Source: Virgifigura sp964551315
GTDB taxonomy: Bacteria; Pseudomonadota; Alphaproteobacteria; Dongiales; Dongiaceae
Length of the DNA: 64,000 nucleotides
Direction of reading: 5' to 3'
Assembly (NCBI GenBank): GCA_964551315.1
Contig: CAZKCM010000018.1
Location: 1-64,000 of the forward strand
Positions within the stretch are counted from its first letter, which is position 1; every line of letters begins with the position of its first letter. The notes beneath the pieces are model-generated. The model ran no database searches. It had not been told where the DNA came from and saw nothing but the letters and a program-made list of their open reading frames with translations. The translations under genes and the position numbers were made by a program. Positions 1-9,505 of this stretch are shown here, piece by piece.

Positions 1-688
<688 letters not shown>

Positions 689-861
689 GACGGTCTCGCG
701 GAAGAACGCTAAAGGGGATGCGGCAACGGAGCCGAACCGGCGCGCCCTGTCAACCGTCTTGCGTCGCCGTCCGGTCGCGCCGCATCCCGGCAGGGGCGGC
801 CCCGGGCCGCACGCGGCAGCATCACCGCCGAAGCCGATCGGCGGCATCCGAAGGGCTCCGA

Positions 862-1734
862 TCAGGCGAGGAACGGTATCGAAGCCGCGCCGCCGGCGAC
901 CAGCAGCCCGAGAACGATGAGGGCGGCCCCGACAACCGCCGCGACACGCCGGCCCTGTGGAAGCAGTTTTTCGGCGCAGACGACCAGCGTCAGCAGGAGC
1001 ATCCAGGCCAGGCTCATCACTCCGGCGGCGACCAGCACGGCGAACAGCGCCCAGCAGCAGCCGAGACAGTAGGCGCCGTGCCGGAGCCCCATCCCGAGCG
1101 CCCCGGCCCGTCCCTCGCGCCAGTGCCGCGCCACAAAGGCAAAGGGCGACCGGCAATGGTTGAGGCAGATGCGCTTGGCCGGCGTGAACTGATAGAGCCC
1201 GGCCGTGACCAGGGTGGCCCCGAGTGCGAGCGGGGCCCAACCGGCACGGTCTGCCGCGGCAAGGCGGGTGGCGACGTCGCTGCCGATCTGAACGAGTGCA
1301 TAGACGACAAGGCCCGCCGCCGCCCAGACGAGGATATAGCCCGCGATGAAGATCCAGGTGGGGACCGCCACGTCCCGTTCGCGCCGGGCCTGGGCCGCGG
1401 CGAAGATCAGAATCATCGGCGCGGCGGCCGGGAGCATCATCGCCGCCATCATGACGGTCCAGACCGCCAGGAAGACGATTGCGCCGCCGAATGACCAACC
1501 GGCCGCCGGCATGCCGGCCATGGCCATGCCGCCCATCCCGTTTGCCGCGAGATCGGCTCGCGCCACAATGCCCATCGGGTCGCTCATGCTGAAGGCATGA
1601 TACAGGGTTGCCGCCCAGGCAACGCCGGTCAGCAGGGCCAGGGACAGCAACAGACCGAGCTGCGCTCGCCCCAAGCGAGACGTCGGGCGCAGCCAGGAGA
1701 ACCGGTCGGTGTCGTCGGAGACCGGCTTAGGCAA
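862..1734 (-). CDS. DUF2182 predicted metal-binding membrane protein
   Basis: A 290-residue polytopic membrane protein of the DUF2182 family, function unknown. It has about six hydrophobic segments, a Met/Gly-rich first periplasmic loop (MGGMAMAGM), CLNHC at residues 190-194 and CLGCC at 223-227. These are the Cys/His clusters that lead the family to be called metal-binding. I chose the TTG at 1734. It follows an AAGGA motif with suitable spacing and starts 10 bases after the stop of the DUF1326 gene, whereas an in-frame ATG at 1848 would overlap that gene by 104 bases. It follows DUF1326 on the same strand, and the two families are frequent neighbours, so they probably form one operon. A copper or heme-related role is only a guess. 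Confidence 0.82.
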   Translation of the reverse strand: MPKPVSDDTDRFSWLRPTSRLGRAQLGLLLSLALLTGVAWAATLYHAFSMSDPMGIVARADLAANGMGGMAMAGMPAAGWSFGGAIVFLAVWTVMMAAMMLPAAAPMILIFAAAQARRERDVAVPTWIFIAGYILVWAAAGLVVYALVQIGSDVATRLAAADRAGWAPLALGATLVTAGLYQFTPAKRICLNHCRSPFAFVARHWREGRAGALGMGLRHGAYCLGCCWALFAVLVAAGVMSLAWMLLLTLVVCAEKLLPQGRRVAAVVGAALIVLGLLVAGGAASIPFLA

Positions 1735-1744
1735 GGGGTGTTCC

Positions 1745-2395
1745 TTATACCGGGCCGGGACCAGGCCCGCTCCAATCGAATGGAATGTGCTTGCTGGACC
1801 GGCTCTCGCCCGTCCATCTGAAGCCGAAACCCTCTGTTCGCGCCTCAACCGAACGCCCCCAGGTGGCGACCTGGCCGGGGCCGACTTCCGAGCCGGGCGG
1901 GTTGATCATCTGAACCCGCTGCCCCGGCGGTGTCGTCGGCCCGGTCAGGGCCTCGGCCCGGCCGACGACCCGGCCCGGGATCTCGGCTCGCCAGAAGGCC
2001 AGGTCGCCCGCGACTTCAAAGGCGATCGGCACGAATTCGACCCCCCGAAACTCGCCGACGAGAGCGGCGAAGTTGGCCGGCCATCCACCGGCCCGACCCG
2101 CAAAGACCGCCTGCAGGGCCTCCCGCTGCCGTTCGTCGGCCCTCTCGTCAATGAACAGGCCGAGCCTGACCTTGGCCTCGCCGGCCCAGACATTGCCTTC
2201 GAATGCGCTGAGGGCAAGCAGGTTCAGGCCATCGAGCCGGATCTCGCCATAATGACCTTCGCGGATATGCCAGGCGAGCATGCCCTCGCAGGCATTGTTC
2301 GTCGGAGCCTGAGCGAATTCGCAGGGGCAGGGGACGTTGCAGCTGCAGATATCGAACCAGTCGCCGACGAGTCGCCACTCCGGGACGGTGTTCAT
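1745..2395 (-). CDS. DUF1326 domain protein with Cys-rich N-terminus
   Basis: A 216-residue soluble protein matching DUF1326. The N-terminus has a striking cysteine cluster (C17, C19, C23, C25 and C36, in FDICSCNVPCPCEF), which suggests a bound metal or a disulfide. The rest is a mixed alpha/beta domain, with no signal peptide or membrane segment. The start ATG at 2395 is preceded by GGAGGG at good spacing. It is the first gene of a two-gene unit with the DUF2182 membrane protein, and the pairing suggests that the two proteins handle the same ligand. The biochemical function is unknown. The last 30 or so residues are Gly/Ser/Pro-rich and look disordered. Confidence 0.83.
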   Translation of the reverse strand: MNTVPEWRLVGDWFDICSCNVPCPCEFAQAPTNNACEGMLAWHIREGHYGEIRLDGLNLLALSAFEGNVWAGEAKVRLGLFIDERADERQREALQAVFAGRAGGWPANFAALVGEFRGVEFVPIAFEVAGDLAFWRAEIPGRVVGRAEALTGPTTPPGQRVQMINPPGSEVGPGQVATWGRSVEARTEGFGFRWTGESRSSKHIPFDWSGPGPGPV

Positions 2396-2826
2396 GGGAA
2401 ACCCTCCTTAGGCCCGCCACGTCAACCCCATCCCGGCGGGCGGAGGAGAGGCAGTCGGGCGAGTGGATTCGGCGGCAAGGAGGAAACCGCACACACGCTG
2501 CGCAGCCGTCCTGGCCGCGTCACTGTCGCATCAAGAATACTACGGGCCGGCAGGCGCAACAACGACGTCGATACCCCGTCCTGTCGCCGTAACCCACCTT
2601 GCGGATGAGCCTGCGCAGCCGCCTGCCGTTCGCGCCCTCGCCCCGAACGCAGGCCGCACCCATGCGAGCTCCGGACGGGCCCGCACCGCGGGGGCGCCCG
2701 GCTCAAACGAATGCGGGGCCGCCCGCGCAAGGGCGCCCCTGCGACCGAATCGCGGGCTGGTCGCAGACACGGGCGATCGATAGATTGGGCTCGGCATCCA
2801 TCGTCAATGGCGGCTTCGTTCCAGGC
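2396..2826. other. Intergenic region, no gene seen
   Basis: These 431 bases separate the divergent DUF1326 and oxidoreductase genes. The open frames here have arginine/proline/alanine-rich translations with no recognisable domain and look like GC artefacts. It must hold the promoters of both genes, but I find no convincing -35/-10 pair. The frame of the downstream oxidoreductase stays open back to 2599, but protein homology begins only at the ATG at 2827. Confidence 0.6.
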
Positions 2827-4797
2827 ATGACCTCCGCACCTTTTCCCCATCTGTTTTCGCCGCTCCGGGTCGGCTCCGTCACCCTCAAGAACCGGATCTT
2901 CTCGACCGGGCACGACACGACGCTGCCGACCAACGGCCTCATCAACGACGCGCTCGTTGCCTATCACCGGGCGCGGGCCGAAGGCGGGGCCGGGCTCATC
3001 GTCGTCCAGGTGGCCGCCGTGCACGATTCGGCCCGCTACAGCTCGCACGTCCTGATGGCGACGAGCGACGACTGCATTCCCGGCTATCGGCGCGTCGCCG
3101 AGGTCTGCCACGAATTCGGCTGCAAGGTGTTCGGCCAAGCCTTCCATCCAGGGCGCGAGATCATCGAAAGCCAGGACGGCACCGCGCCCGTCGCCTACGC
3201 CCCCTCGGCGGTGCCCAACGAGCGCTTCCACGTCATGCCCTGCCCGATGTCGAAGCGGATGATCCGCGAGGTGATCGCCGGCTATGGCGACGCCGCCCGG
3301 CGCATGAGGGAGGCGGGGCTCGACGGCGTCGAGATCGTCGCCAGCCACGGCTATCTGCCGGCCCAGTTCCTCAATCCGCGGGTCAACCGGCGCGAGGACG
3401 AATATGGCGGCAGCGACGAGAACCGCCTGCGCTTCCTGCGCGAGATCATCGCCGATATCCGGACCAAGGTGGGCCAGGACTTCGTCGTCGGCATGCGGAT
3501 CTCCGGCGACGAGAAGGACCATGACGGCCTCACCGCGGAGGAGGTGCTGGCGGCCTGCAAGGCGCTCGACGGCGATGCGGGCGGGCTCGACTACTACAAC
3601 GTGATCGCCGGCTCTTCGGCCTCCTTCGCGGGCGCCATCCACATCGTCCCGCCGATGGCGATCGAGAACGCCTATGTCGCCCCCTTCGCGGCCGCCACCA
3701 AGGCCGTCGTCTCGAAGCCGGTCTTCGTCGCCGGCCGCATCAATCAGCCACAAGAGGCGGAGAAGGTGCTGGCCGCCGGCCAGGCGGACCTGATCGGCAT
3801 GACCCGGGCGATGATCTGCGATCCCGCCATGGCGAACAAGGCGGCGGCCGGGCGGCTCGACGACATCCGCGCCTGCATCGGCTGCAACCAGGCCTGCATC
3901 GGGCACTTCCATCTCGGCTACCCGATCTCCTGCATCCAGTATCCGGAAAGCGGGCGCGAGCTCGTCTACGGCACGCGCCGGCCGGCGGCGCGGCGGAAGA
4001 AGGTGCTGGTGGTCGGCGGCGGGCCCGCCGGCATGAAGGCCGCGGCCGTCGCCGCCGAGCGCGGCCACGACGTCGCGCTCCACGAGGCGGAGGGCCAGCT
4101 CGGCGGGCAGGCGCGGCTCGCCCAGCTCCTGCCGGGCCGCATGGAGTTCGGCGGCATCATCACCAATCTCGCGCGCGAGATGGAGCTGGCGGGCGTCAAG
4201 GTCGTCAAGAACAGCCGGGTGGACGCCGCCCTCGTGGCGCGGGAGGCGCCCGACGCCGTCGTCCTGGCGACCGGTGCGGTGCCGCGGCGGCCGCCGATCG
4301 AAGGCGACGCCGACGCGCAGCATCTCGTCGACGCCTGGCAGGTCCTCAGGGGCGAGGCCAATGTCGGCCCGTCGGTGGTCGTCGCCGACTGGCGCTGCGA
4401 CTGGATCGGCCTCGGCATCGCGGAGAAGCTGGCGCGCGACGGCTGTCGGGTGCGCCTCTGCGTGAACGGCTACATGCCGGGCCAGACGATCCAGCCATAT
4501 GTGCGCGACGGCTGGGTCGGCACGCTGCACAAGCTCGGGGTCGAGATCATCCCCTATGTCCGGCTGTTCGGCGCCGACGGCGATACCGTTTATCTCCAGC
4601 ACACGACGAGCGGCGAGCCGGTGGTCATCGAAGAGGTCGATACGCTCGTCCTCTCCCTGGGGCACGAGCGGGTCGCCGCGCTCGAGGACGCGCTGGCGGA
4701 CTACCCGGGCGAACTGCACCTGATCGGCGACTGCCTCGCCCCGCGCACGGCCGAGGAAGCGGTTTTCGAAGGGCTCAAGGTCGCGTCCGTCCTGTAG
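2827..4797 (+). CDS. NADH:flavin oxidoreductase of the 2,4-dienoyl-CoA reductase / trimethylamine dehydrogenase family
   Basis: A 656-residue multidomain flavoenzyme. Residues about 8-345 form an Old Yellow Enzyme TIM barrel binding FMN, with active-site stretch SHGYLPAQFLNP. C350, C353, C357 and C369 give the C-x2-C-x3-C-x11-C ligand set of a 4Fe-4S cluster. From about residue 395 an FAD/NAD(P) dinucleotide domain begins (VVGGGPAGMKA). This architecture is shared by FadH, trimethylamine and dimethylamine dehydrogenases and N-methylproline-type demethylases. The sequence does not show which substrate is used; an amine or betaine demethylase is as likely as an enoyl reductase. Frame-open sequence upstream to 2599 is low-complexity, so the start is placed at MTSAPF. 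No strong ribosome-binding site is visible. It is convergent with the arginase-fold gene. Confidence 0.88.
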   Translation: MTSAPFPHLFSPLRVGSVTLKNRIFSTGHDTTLPTNGLINDALVAYHRARAEGGAGLIVVQVAAVHDSARYSSHVLMATSDDCIPGYRRVAEVCHEFGCKVFGQAFHPGREIIESQDGTAPVAYAPSAVPNERFHVMPCPMSKRMIREVIAGYGDAARRMREAGLDGVEIVASHGYLPAQFLNPRVNRREDEYGGSDENRLRFLREIIADIRTKVGQDFVVGMRISGDEKDHDGLTAEEVLAACKALDGDAGGLDYYNVIAGSSASFAGAIHIVPPMAIENAYVAPFAAATKAVVSKPVFVAGRINQPQEAEKVLAAGQADLIGMTRAMICDPAMANKAAAGRLDDIRACIGCNQACIGHFHLGYPISCIQYPESGRELVYGTRRPAARRKKVLVVGGGPAGMKAAAVAAERGHDVALHEAEGQLGGQARLAQLLPGRMEFGGIITNLAREMELAGVKVVKNSRVDAALVAREAPDAVVLATGAVPRRPPIEGDADAQHLVDAWQVLRGEANVGPSVVVADWRCDWIGLGIAEKLARDGCRVRLCVNGYMPGQTIQPYVRDGWVGTLHKLGVEIIPYVRLFGADGDTVYLQHTTSGEPVVIEEVDTLVLSLGHERVAALEDALADYPGELHLIGDCLAPRTAEEAVFEGLKVASVL

Positions 4798-4823
4798 GGA
4801 CGGGCAGGGCGAATCGGCAAGCG

Positions 4824-5711
4824 TTACGGTTTGAGTCCCCGGGCGAGCGCCTCCGCGAAGGCGCGCGCGATCGAGCCGTCGCCGTCCAGCGTCGGGTTGA
4901 AGATGGTGACGTTGATCCCGACCGCGCCGCCGCTGCCGATGGCCGCGCGCAGGACGGTCGCAAGCTCGTCCCACGACAGGCCGTCCGGCATGCGGTAATC
5001 CACCGCCGGCATGACCGCGTCGTCGAGGACGTCGGCGTCGAGGTGGATCCAGAAGCCGTCGAGCTCGGGCTTGGAGAGGCGCTCCGCCGCATTCGCTGCG
5101 GCGGCCTCTGCCCCGGCCGCGCGCAGGTCCGCGAGGTCGGTCATCGCGATCGCCGTATCCTCGACGCGCTGACTTCCATGCGCCTCGGCCTCGGCGGCGT
5201 CGCGGCGCCCGACCAGGACGACGTCCTCGTCGCGCACCAGCGGGCGCCGGCCCTCGATGTCCGTCACGATCGCCGGGCCGCGGCCGGTAACCAGCGCAAG
5301 GTCCATCGACGCCGCTTCGCCGTTCGGTTCGGCCTCCGGCTGGTAGAAGTCGGCGTGCCCGTCCAGGAAGAGGAGGCCGTAACGGCCGCGGCGCCGGAGC
5401 GCCAGAAGGTTGCCGAGCAGGATCGAGCAATCGCCGCCGAGCACCACCGGAAACGCGCCGCGGTCGACGGCGGCCCCGACGGCATCGGCGAGCGCGACGG
5501 CGTAGTCGGCGATGCCGCGCGGGTTGAGCAGCAAGGTCTCGGGATCGCGTTCCGGCTCGTAAGGCGGCGGCTCGACGCGACCGGCGCGGCGGGCGCCGAG
5601 CCGCTCGGCCAGACCCGCGGCCAGCAGCGCGTCGGGCAACGTCTCGACCCCCTTCGGAAACAGGCCGAGCACGGACGGGGCCTCGATGATCGCGAACGGT
5701 TTCCCGGTCAT
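4824..5711 (-). CDS. Arginase/agmatinase-family ureohydrolase
   Basis: A 295-residue cytoplasmic protein of the arginase fold, which hydrolyses guanidino or formimino groups with a binuclear Mn centre. The three metal-binding signatures are present in order: GGDCS, DGHADFY, and DADVLDD near the C-terminus. The normal SxDxD-type stretch reads HLDADVLDD, so the metal site looks complete. Substrate (arginine, agmatine, formiminoglutamate or other) cannot be read from the sequence. I prefer the ATG at 5711 (MTGKPF) because AGGGAG lies 9 bases upstream; the ATG at 5720 directly abuts that motif. It sits 27 bases downstream of the EamA transporter gene on the same strand, so the two may be co-transcribed. 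Confidence 0.87.
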   Translation of the reverse strand: MTGKPFAIIEAPSVLGLFPKGVETLPDALLAAGLAERLGARRAGRVEPPPYEPERDPETLLLNPRGIADYAVALADAVGAAVDRGAFPVVLGGDCSILLGNLLALRRRGRYGLLFLDGHADFYQPEAEPNGEAASMDLALVTGRGPAIVTDIEGRRPLVRDEDVVLVGRRDAAEAEAHGSQRVEDTAIAMTDLADLRAAGAEAAAANAAERLSKPELDGFWIHLDADVLDDAVMPAVDYRMPDGLSWDELATVLRAAIGSGGAVGINVTIFNPTLDGDGSIARAFAEALARGLKP

Positions 5712-5738
5712 GCGCCGCATCTCCCTGGTTGAATGACA

Positions 5739-6665
5739 TCAAGCCACGCCGCGGCGTCGTTTCGCGGACCTGGCGCCGAGCAGGTGGCGCAGCTGCGCTT
5801 GCAGAACGCCGCCGATCACGAGCGCGCCGCCCAGGAGCTGCAGGGCGGTGGGCCGGGTGCCGAGCGCGGCGCTGATGAGGATCGCCGCCACCGGGGCCAG
5901 GTTCAGGAACAGCGACGCGACGACGACCCCCAGCCGGCCGACGCCGAAGTGCCACAGGAACACGCCCGTGACGACGGAGGCGAAGATAATCCAGGCGAAC
6001 AGGCCGAGCTCGGGCGCGGTCGACGGTACGGCCGGCGGCAGATGGGCCGCGCCTGTCAAGCTTGCGAGCAGATAGACGGCGATCAGGACGACGGAGCCGG
6101 GCACCATGGTGATGCCGCAGATCCGAAGCTGCGACCATCCGCGCAGCCAGTGCTGCGCCATCAGCGAGTACCAGGCCCAGCAGGCCGAGGCGAGGAGGAT
6201 GAGAACCTCGCCGCCGCGCAGGTCGAAGGGTACCCCACTGCGCCCCGGATCGTAGGTCGCGAGCACGCCGCCGGCGATGGCGAGGAGGATCGCCGGAACG
6301 GTGCCGCGCTCGGGCGGCGTCCGGTAGATCGCCCAGGCGACGATCGCGGCGACCGCCGGTCCGGTGGACCCGATGACGGCCGCCGTGATCGGGTTTGAAT
6401 GGGCGATGCCGAGCGTATAGAGCGGCGCGAAGAGACCGATCCCGACGCCGCCCAGCAGCCACAGCCGCCACCAGGATACGGGCCCCGGAACGAGCCTGCC
6501 GTTTTCGACGACGAGCAGAAGCAGAAGGAAGACCGGCGTGCCAAGCGCGTAGCGGATCGCCGCGAGGAAGTACGGATCCCACTGCGGGATCAGGAGGTTC
6601 AGCACGGGGATCAGCGATCCCCACGCGATCGCCGTCAGCAGCAGGCCCAGATTCGCGGCGATCAT
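5739..6665 (-). CDS. DMT-superfamily (EamA) transporter
   Basis: A 308-residue inner-membrane protein with ten hydrophobic segments arranged as two EamA repeats of five helices each, the standard length for this family of metabolite exporters. The N-terminal helix (NLGLLLTAIAWGSLIPVLN) and the ALGTPVF and GPAVAAI segments are typical. The substrate is unknown; EamA members commonly export amino acids or related metabolites. The C-terminus is a short basic cytoplasmic tail. The arginase-fold gene follows directly, so a link to guanidino or amino-acid metabolism is possible but only inferred. It is transcribed divergently from the crotonase gene across a 125-base gap. Confidence 0.88.
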   Translation of the reverse strand: MIAANLGLLLTAIAWGSLIPVLNLLIPQWDPYFLAAIRYALGTPVFLLLLLVVENGRLVPGPVSWWRLWLLGGVGIGLFAPLYTLGIAHSNPITAAVIGSTGPAVAAIVAWAIYRTPPERGTVPAILLAIAGGVLATYDPGRSGVPFDLRGGEVLILLASACWAWYSLMAQHWLRGWSQLRICGITMVPGSVVLIAVYLLASLTGAAHLPPAVPSTAPELGLFAWIIFASVVTGVFLWHFGVGRLGVVVASLFLNLAPVAAILISAALGTRPTALQLLGGALVIGGVLQAQLRHLLGARSAKRRRGVA

Positions 6666-6760
6666 CCTGGCTCCGATCCCTCAAGCGTCGCCCCGCATGT
6701 TGCAGAGAACACCGAAACGGTCAATAAGAGCCGATGGACGGCGCAGAACGCCTCAGCTTG

Positions 6761-6794
6761 GGAGAGGCCCCTATGGGTGGAGAGGCCCCTATGG
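6761..6794 (+). repeat. 18-bp tandem duplication covering an RBS and start codon
   Basis: The 16 bases ggagaggcccctatgg occur at 6761-6776 and again at 6779-6794, a period of 18. Each copy holds a GGAGAGG ribosome-binding-like element and an in-frame ATG (6773 and 6791). The crotonase gene therefore has two equivalent translation starts differing by six codons (MGGEAP). The bases are as given; functional use of both starts is inference. Confidence 0.85.
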
Positions 6795-7618
6795 ATTACG
6801 AGACCATCACTTTCGAGCGGCGCGGGGCCGTCGGCCTCGTGACCCTGAACCGGCCGGAGCGGCTCAACGCCATCAACGGTCGGATGATCGACGAGCTCAA
6901 CGCCCTGCTCGACGCCGTCGAGCGGGACGAGGCGGTGCGCGCGCTCGTCGTCACCGGCGCGGGGCGGGCCTTCTGCTCGGGATTCGATCTCAAGGAGGGC
7001 GCCGACACGCCGAAGGAGGGCGTCGCCGACTGGCGCCCGGTCCTGCAGCGCGATTTCGACATCATCATGCGCTTCTGGCATCTGAGCCGCCCGACGATCG
7101 CGGCGGTCAAGGGCTATTGCCTCGCGGGTGGCTGCGAGCTCGCCATGGCCTGCGACATCACCATCGCCGCGGAGGGCACCCGCTTCGGCGAGCCGGAGCT
7201 GCGCTTCGGCAGCGGCATCGTCGCGCTGCTCCTGCCCTGGCTCAGCGGTCCGAAGAAGGCGAAGGAGCTGCTGCTCACCGGCAACGACAAGGTGACGGCC
7301 GAGGAGGCGCTTGCGATCGGCATGATCAACCGGGTGGTGCCGGAAGGGCAGGAGCTCGACGCGGCGCTGGCCATGGCGCGCGACATCGCGGTGATGGACC
7401 GTTCGGCGGTTGCCCTGACGAAGCAGGCGATCAACCGCGCCTACGACATCATGGGCATGCGCGAGGCGCTCGCCGCGGCGCTCGACATCGACGTGCAGAT
7501 CGAAAGCATGGAGACGCCCGAAAGCCGGACCTTCGACGAGATCGCGCGGCGCGACGGCCTCAAGGCGGCGCTCGCCTGGCGCGATTCCCGATTCGGCGGC
7601 GGGACGGACGAAGGCTGA
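6791..7618 (+). CDS. Enoyl-CoA hydratase/isomerase (crotonase family)
   Basis: A 275-residue crotonase-fold protein that probably hydrates or isomerises an acyl-CoA thioester in fatty-acid or aromatic degradation. The oxyanion-hole region FCSGFDLKEG and the two catalytic-glutamate regions (AGGCELAMACD and FGEPELRFGSG) are intact, so the enzyme is likely active. Length is normal for the family. No acyl-CoA dehydrogenase or thiolase is adjacent, so the substrate is unknown. Translation can begin at 6791 (MDYETITF) or six codons earlier at 6773, because an 18-bp duplication has copied the ribosome-binding site and start. The start given is where family similarity begins. Confidence 0.9.
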   Translation: MDYETITFERRGAVGLVTLNRPERLNAINGRMIDELNALLDAVERDEAVRALVVTGAGRAFCSGFDLKEGADTPKEGVADWRPVLQRDFDIIMRFWHLSRPTIAAVKGYCLAGGCELAMACDITIAAEGTRFGEPELRFGSGIVALLLPWLSGPKKAKELLLTGNDKVTAEEALAIGMINRVVPEGQELDAALAMARDIAVMDRSAVALTKQAINRAYDIMGMREALAAALDIDVQIESMETPESRTFDEIARRDGLKAALAWRDSRFGGGTDEG

Positions 7619-7708
7619 CGGGCGCCGCGCCGGCCGTCGGTATTAGTCGTTTTTTAGCGGTTATCGCGTCGAATGCGGTGGGTGCGCTCCGCTTCGACGG
7701 AATGGCAG

Positions 7709-8254
7709 ATGACCCGCAACGAACCGCGTAGCTCCGGTGAGGTCGTGGCCAACCCTCTCGATCCGGCTGATTCGCGGTACCCGGAGTTCGGCTTTCTCCT
7801 CGGCTACTGGAACCGGCTGCGCGGGCCGCGGATCGGGCCGTCACGTCGCGAGATCGATCCCGTCGAGCTGAAGCGGGTGCTGCCGCGGCTTGCGCTGGTC
7901 GATGTCCTGTCGAGCCGCAAGGACTTCCGGTTTCGCCTGGTGGGAACCGATATCCACAACCTGCACAACTGCGACCTGACCGGCAGGCTGGTCTCGCAGC
8001 TACGGCCGGACGCGTACCGGGACATGCTCCTGGAGCATTTCCTGGAGGTGGCAGCTACCGGGCGGCCGAACGCCCACGAGGTCCGCTTCGTCACCGAGGC
8101 CGGACTGTCACGGCATTATGCGGCGCTGCGCCTGCCGCTCTCGACCGACGGGCAAACGGTGGACTGCCTGCTGACGATCGACAATTACGGCGACCACTGG
8201 AGCGATCTCCATCCCTATTTCGACAGGCTCTACGAACGGGCGGGCCGTTCGTAG
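7709..8254 (+). CDS. PAS_5-type alphaproteobacterial PAS domain protein
   Basis: A 181-residue soluble protein that fits the PAS_5 (PF07310) family found mainly in Alphaproteobacteria. The order is PADSRYPEFGFLLGYWNRLRG, PVELKRVLPRLALVDVL, then a PAS core with FRFRLVGTDIHNL. It lacks an output domain, so it is probably a small-molecule or redox sensor that works through a partner, or has an unassigned role. The ATG at 7709 is chosen; an in-frame ATG at 7673 would add 12 residues of unrelated composition. It is convergent with the next gene, with only 17 bases between stops. No function is known for most members. Confidence 0.75.
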   Translation: MTRNEPRSSGEVVANPLDPADSRYPEFGFLLGYWNRLRGPRIGPSRREIDPVELKRVLPRLALVDVLSSRKDFRFRLVGTDIHNLHNCDLTGRLVSQLRPDAYRDMLLEHFLEVAATGRPNAHEVRFVTEAGLSRHYAALRLPLSTDGQTVDCLLTIDNYGDHWSDLHPYFDRLYERAGRS

Positions 8255-8271
8255 AGGCTGACAGCGCTCGG

Positions 8272-8925
8272 CTATCGAGCGCTCGGGGGCATTTCGTATC
8301 GCGTGATCTCGACGTTGGCCGCGATCGAAATGCGCTCGCCGCTGCCGTGGAACGGATGCACCCAATGCTCGAGCCAGGCCGGAAAGGCGACCATGAGCCC
8401 CGGCTTCGGATCGATCGTGATCGCGCGGCCGAACATGAAGCCTGGCAGCCGCCCGTACACGGCCGCCGGGCGAGGATCGCGCAGCTCAAGCTGCCCGTTC
8501 TGCGGGTATCCGGGCTCCGCTTCGCCGACCGCGACGTAATAGACGACGGCCCAGTGGATGCCGGCGTGGACGTGCGGCGTGTTGTAGTTGCCGCTCCGGT
8601 TCACGTTGGCCCAGGCGGCGGCACGGTAGGCGAGCCGCACCGCCTCGGGGTTTTGCCGCACCGGCAGGCGGCTGATCCGCTGGACGGCGGAATCGATCCA
8701 GCCTCGAAGCGTCGCCACCTCCGGCTCCGGCCAGTCGAGCAGCGTTTCCTCCGAATGCCAGCCGCCCGCATTGCTGATGCGCAGCCCCGCGGACCGACGC
8801 TCGCGCTCCAGGATCAGCCGCCTGAGCCCGGCATTGGTCGCCTCGGCATTTGGAATCGCCTGGATCAGCAGCGGCACGTTGAAGGCGAGGCGGATGTCCT
8901 GACCAATGGCGACGTCGAGGCTCAT
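8272..8925 (-). CDS. 2OG-Fe(II) oxygenase-like protein (TIGR02466 type)
   Basis: A 217-residue protein resembling the TIGR02466 group, a double-stranded beta-helix family related to 2-oxoglutarate/Fe(II) oxygenases. The motif HVHAGIHW holds candidate iron-ligand histidines. HWVHPFHGSGERISIAANV holds the distal histidine and the arginine expected to bind 2-oxoglutarate, about 70 residues later. The target is unknown; an amino-acid or peptide hydroxylase is plausible. The ATG at 8925 (MSLDVA) is preceded by AGGAAGGG; an ATG at 8997 would add 24 residues of basic low-complexity sequence. Divergent from the ArsR cassette. Confidence 0.75.
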   Translation of the reverse strand: MSLDVAIGQDIRLAFNVPLLIQAIPNAEATNAGLRRLILERERRSAGLRISNAGGWHSEETLLDWPEPEVATLRGWIDSAVQRISRLPVRQNPEAVRLAYRAAAWANVNRSGNYNTPHVHAGIHWAVVYYVAVGEAEPGYPQNGQLELRDPRPAAVYGRLPGFMFGRAITIDPKPGLMVAFPAWLEHWVHPFHGSGERISIAANVEITRYEMPPSAR

Positions 8926-9126
8926 CGATCGAATTCCCTTCCTGTCTTGGCGTCTCTTGGCGTCGCGCCCGGCGACGCGGGTTGTCGAAGGCCCCAACCA
9001 TAATTGCGGATGAGCGTGATTGGCTATGGCCGAGGCCGCGCCCGCGACCGGCGGGGTGCCGCGGCGCGTCCTGGCCTGCCGGTGGCCTTACCTGTCATCT
9101 GACAATACCCCCCTGATTTCTTTGCG

Positions 9127-9154
9127 TTGACATATTCCCATATCGGCATATGTT
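9127..9154 (+). promoter_or_regulatory. Promoter with overlapping ArsR-type operator
   Basis: A TTGACA at 9127-9132 is followed after 16 bases by TATGTT at 9149-9154. An inverted repeat, ACATAT (9130-9135) and ATATGT (9148-9153), spans the same region. The arsR start codon is at 9161, only 6 bases past the -10 candidate, so the mRNA would be leaderless or nearly so. An inverted AT-rich repeat over a promoter is the usual place for ArsR self-repression. Confidence 0.6.
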
Positions 9155-9160
9155 ACGGCC

Positions 9161-9502
9161 ATGGCGCGAGCAGCGACGACGTCGGACGTCTTCAACGCGA
9201 TCGCCGAGCCGCAGCGACGGGAGATCCTGGTCCTGCTGCGGGCGGGTGAGCGTTCGGTGACCGAGTTGGCTCAGGAGTTGGGGATGACCCAGCCGGGGGC
9301 GTCCAAACACCTGCGGGTGCTCCGGGATGTCGGGCTGGTGCGAGACCGGAAGGCAGGCAAGCAGCGCCTGTACCGCCTCGACGCTCGCGGGCTGCGACCG
9401 ATTCACGAGTGGACCGGCGGTTTCGAGCGGTTCTGGAATGAGAGCTTCGACCGGCTGGACGCGTACGTGCAGGAGCTCAAGCAGGCAAGGAAGGAGAAGT
9501 GA
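9161..9502 (+). CDS. ArsR-family transcriptional regulator
   Basis: A 113-residue winged-helix repressor. The ArsR/HTH_20 core runs from IAEPQRREIL through VTELAQELGMTQPGASKHLRVL (the recognition helix) to the wing RLYRLDARGL. The metal-binding ELCVCDL-type cysteine motif of true arsenic sensors is absent. With the following AHSA1 gene this makes it one of the common ArsR-SRPBCC pairs rather than a metal sensor. No leader is evident between promoter and start. It is the first of three tightly spaced genes (3-base gap, then a 1-base overlap) and probably represses its own operon. The same three-gene set is widespread in actinobacteria and other phyla, which suggests lateral transfer. Confidence 0.9.
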   Translation: MARAATTSDVFNAIAEPQRREILVLLRAGERSVTELAQELGMTQPGASKHLRVLRDVGLVRDRKAGKQRLYRLDARGLRPIHEWTGGFERFWNESFDRLDAYVQELKQARKEK

Positions 9503-9505
9503 CGG

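Noticed and set aside
2422..6684. A 1420-codon minus-strand open frame
   Set aside because: It runs opposite the flavin oxidoreductase and in another frame of the arginase and EamA genes. Its translation is low-complexity.
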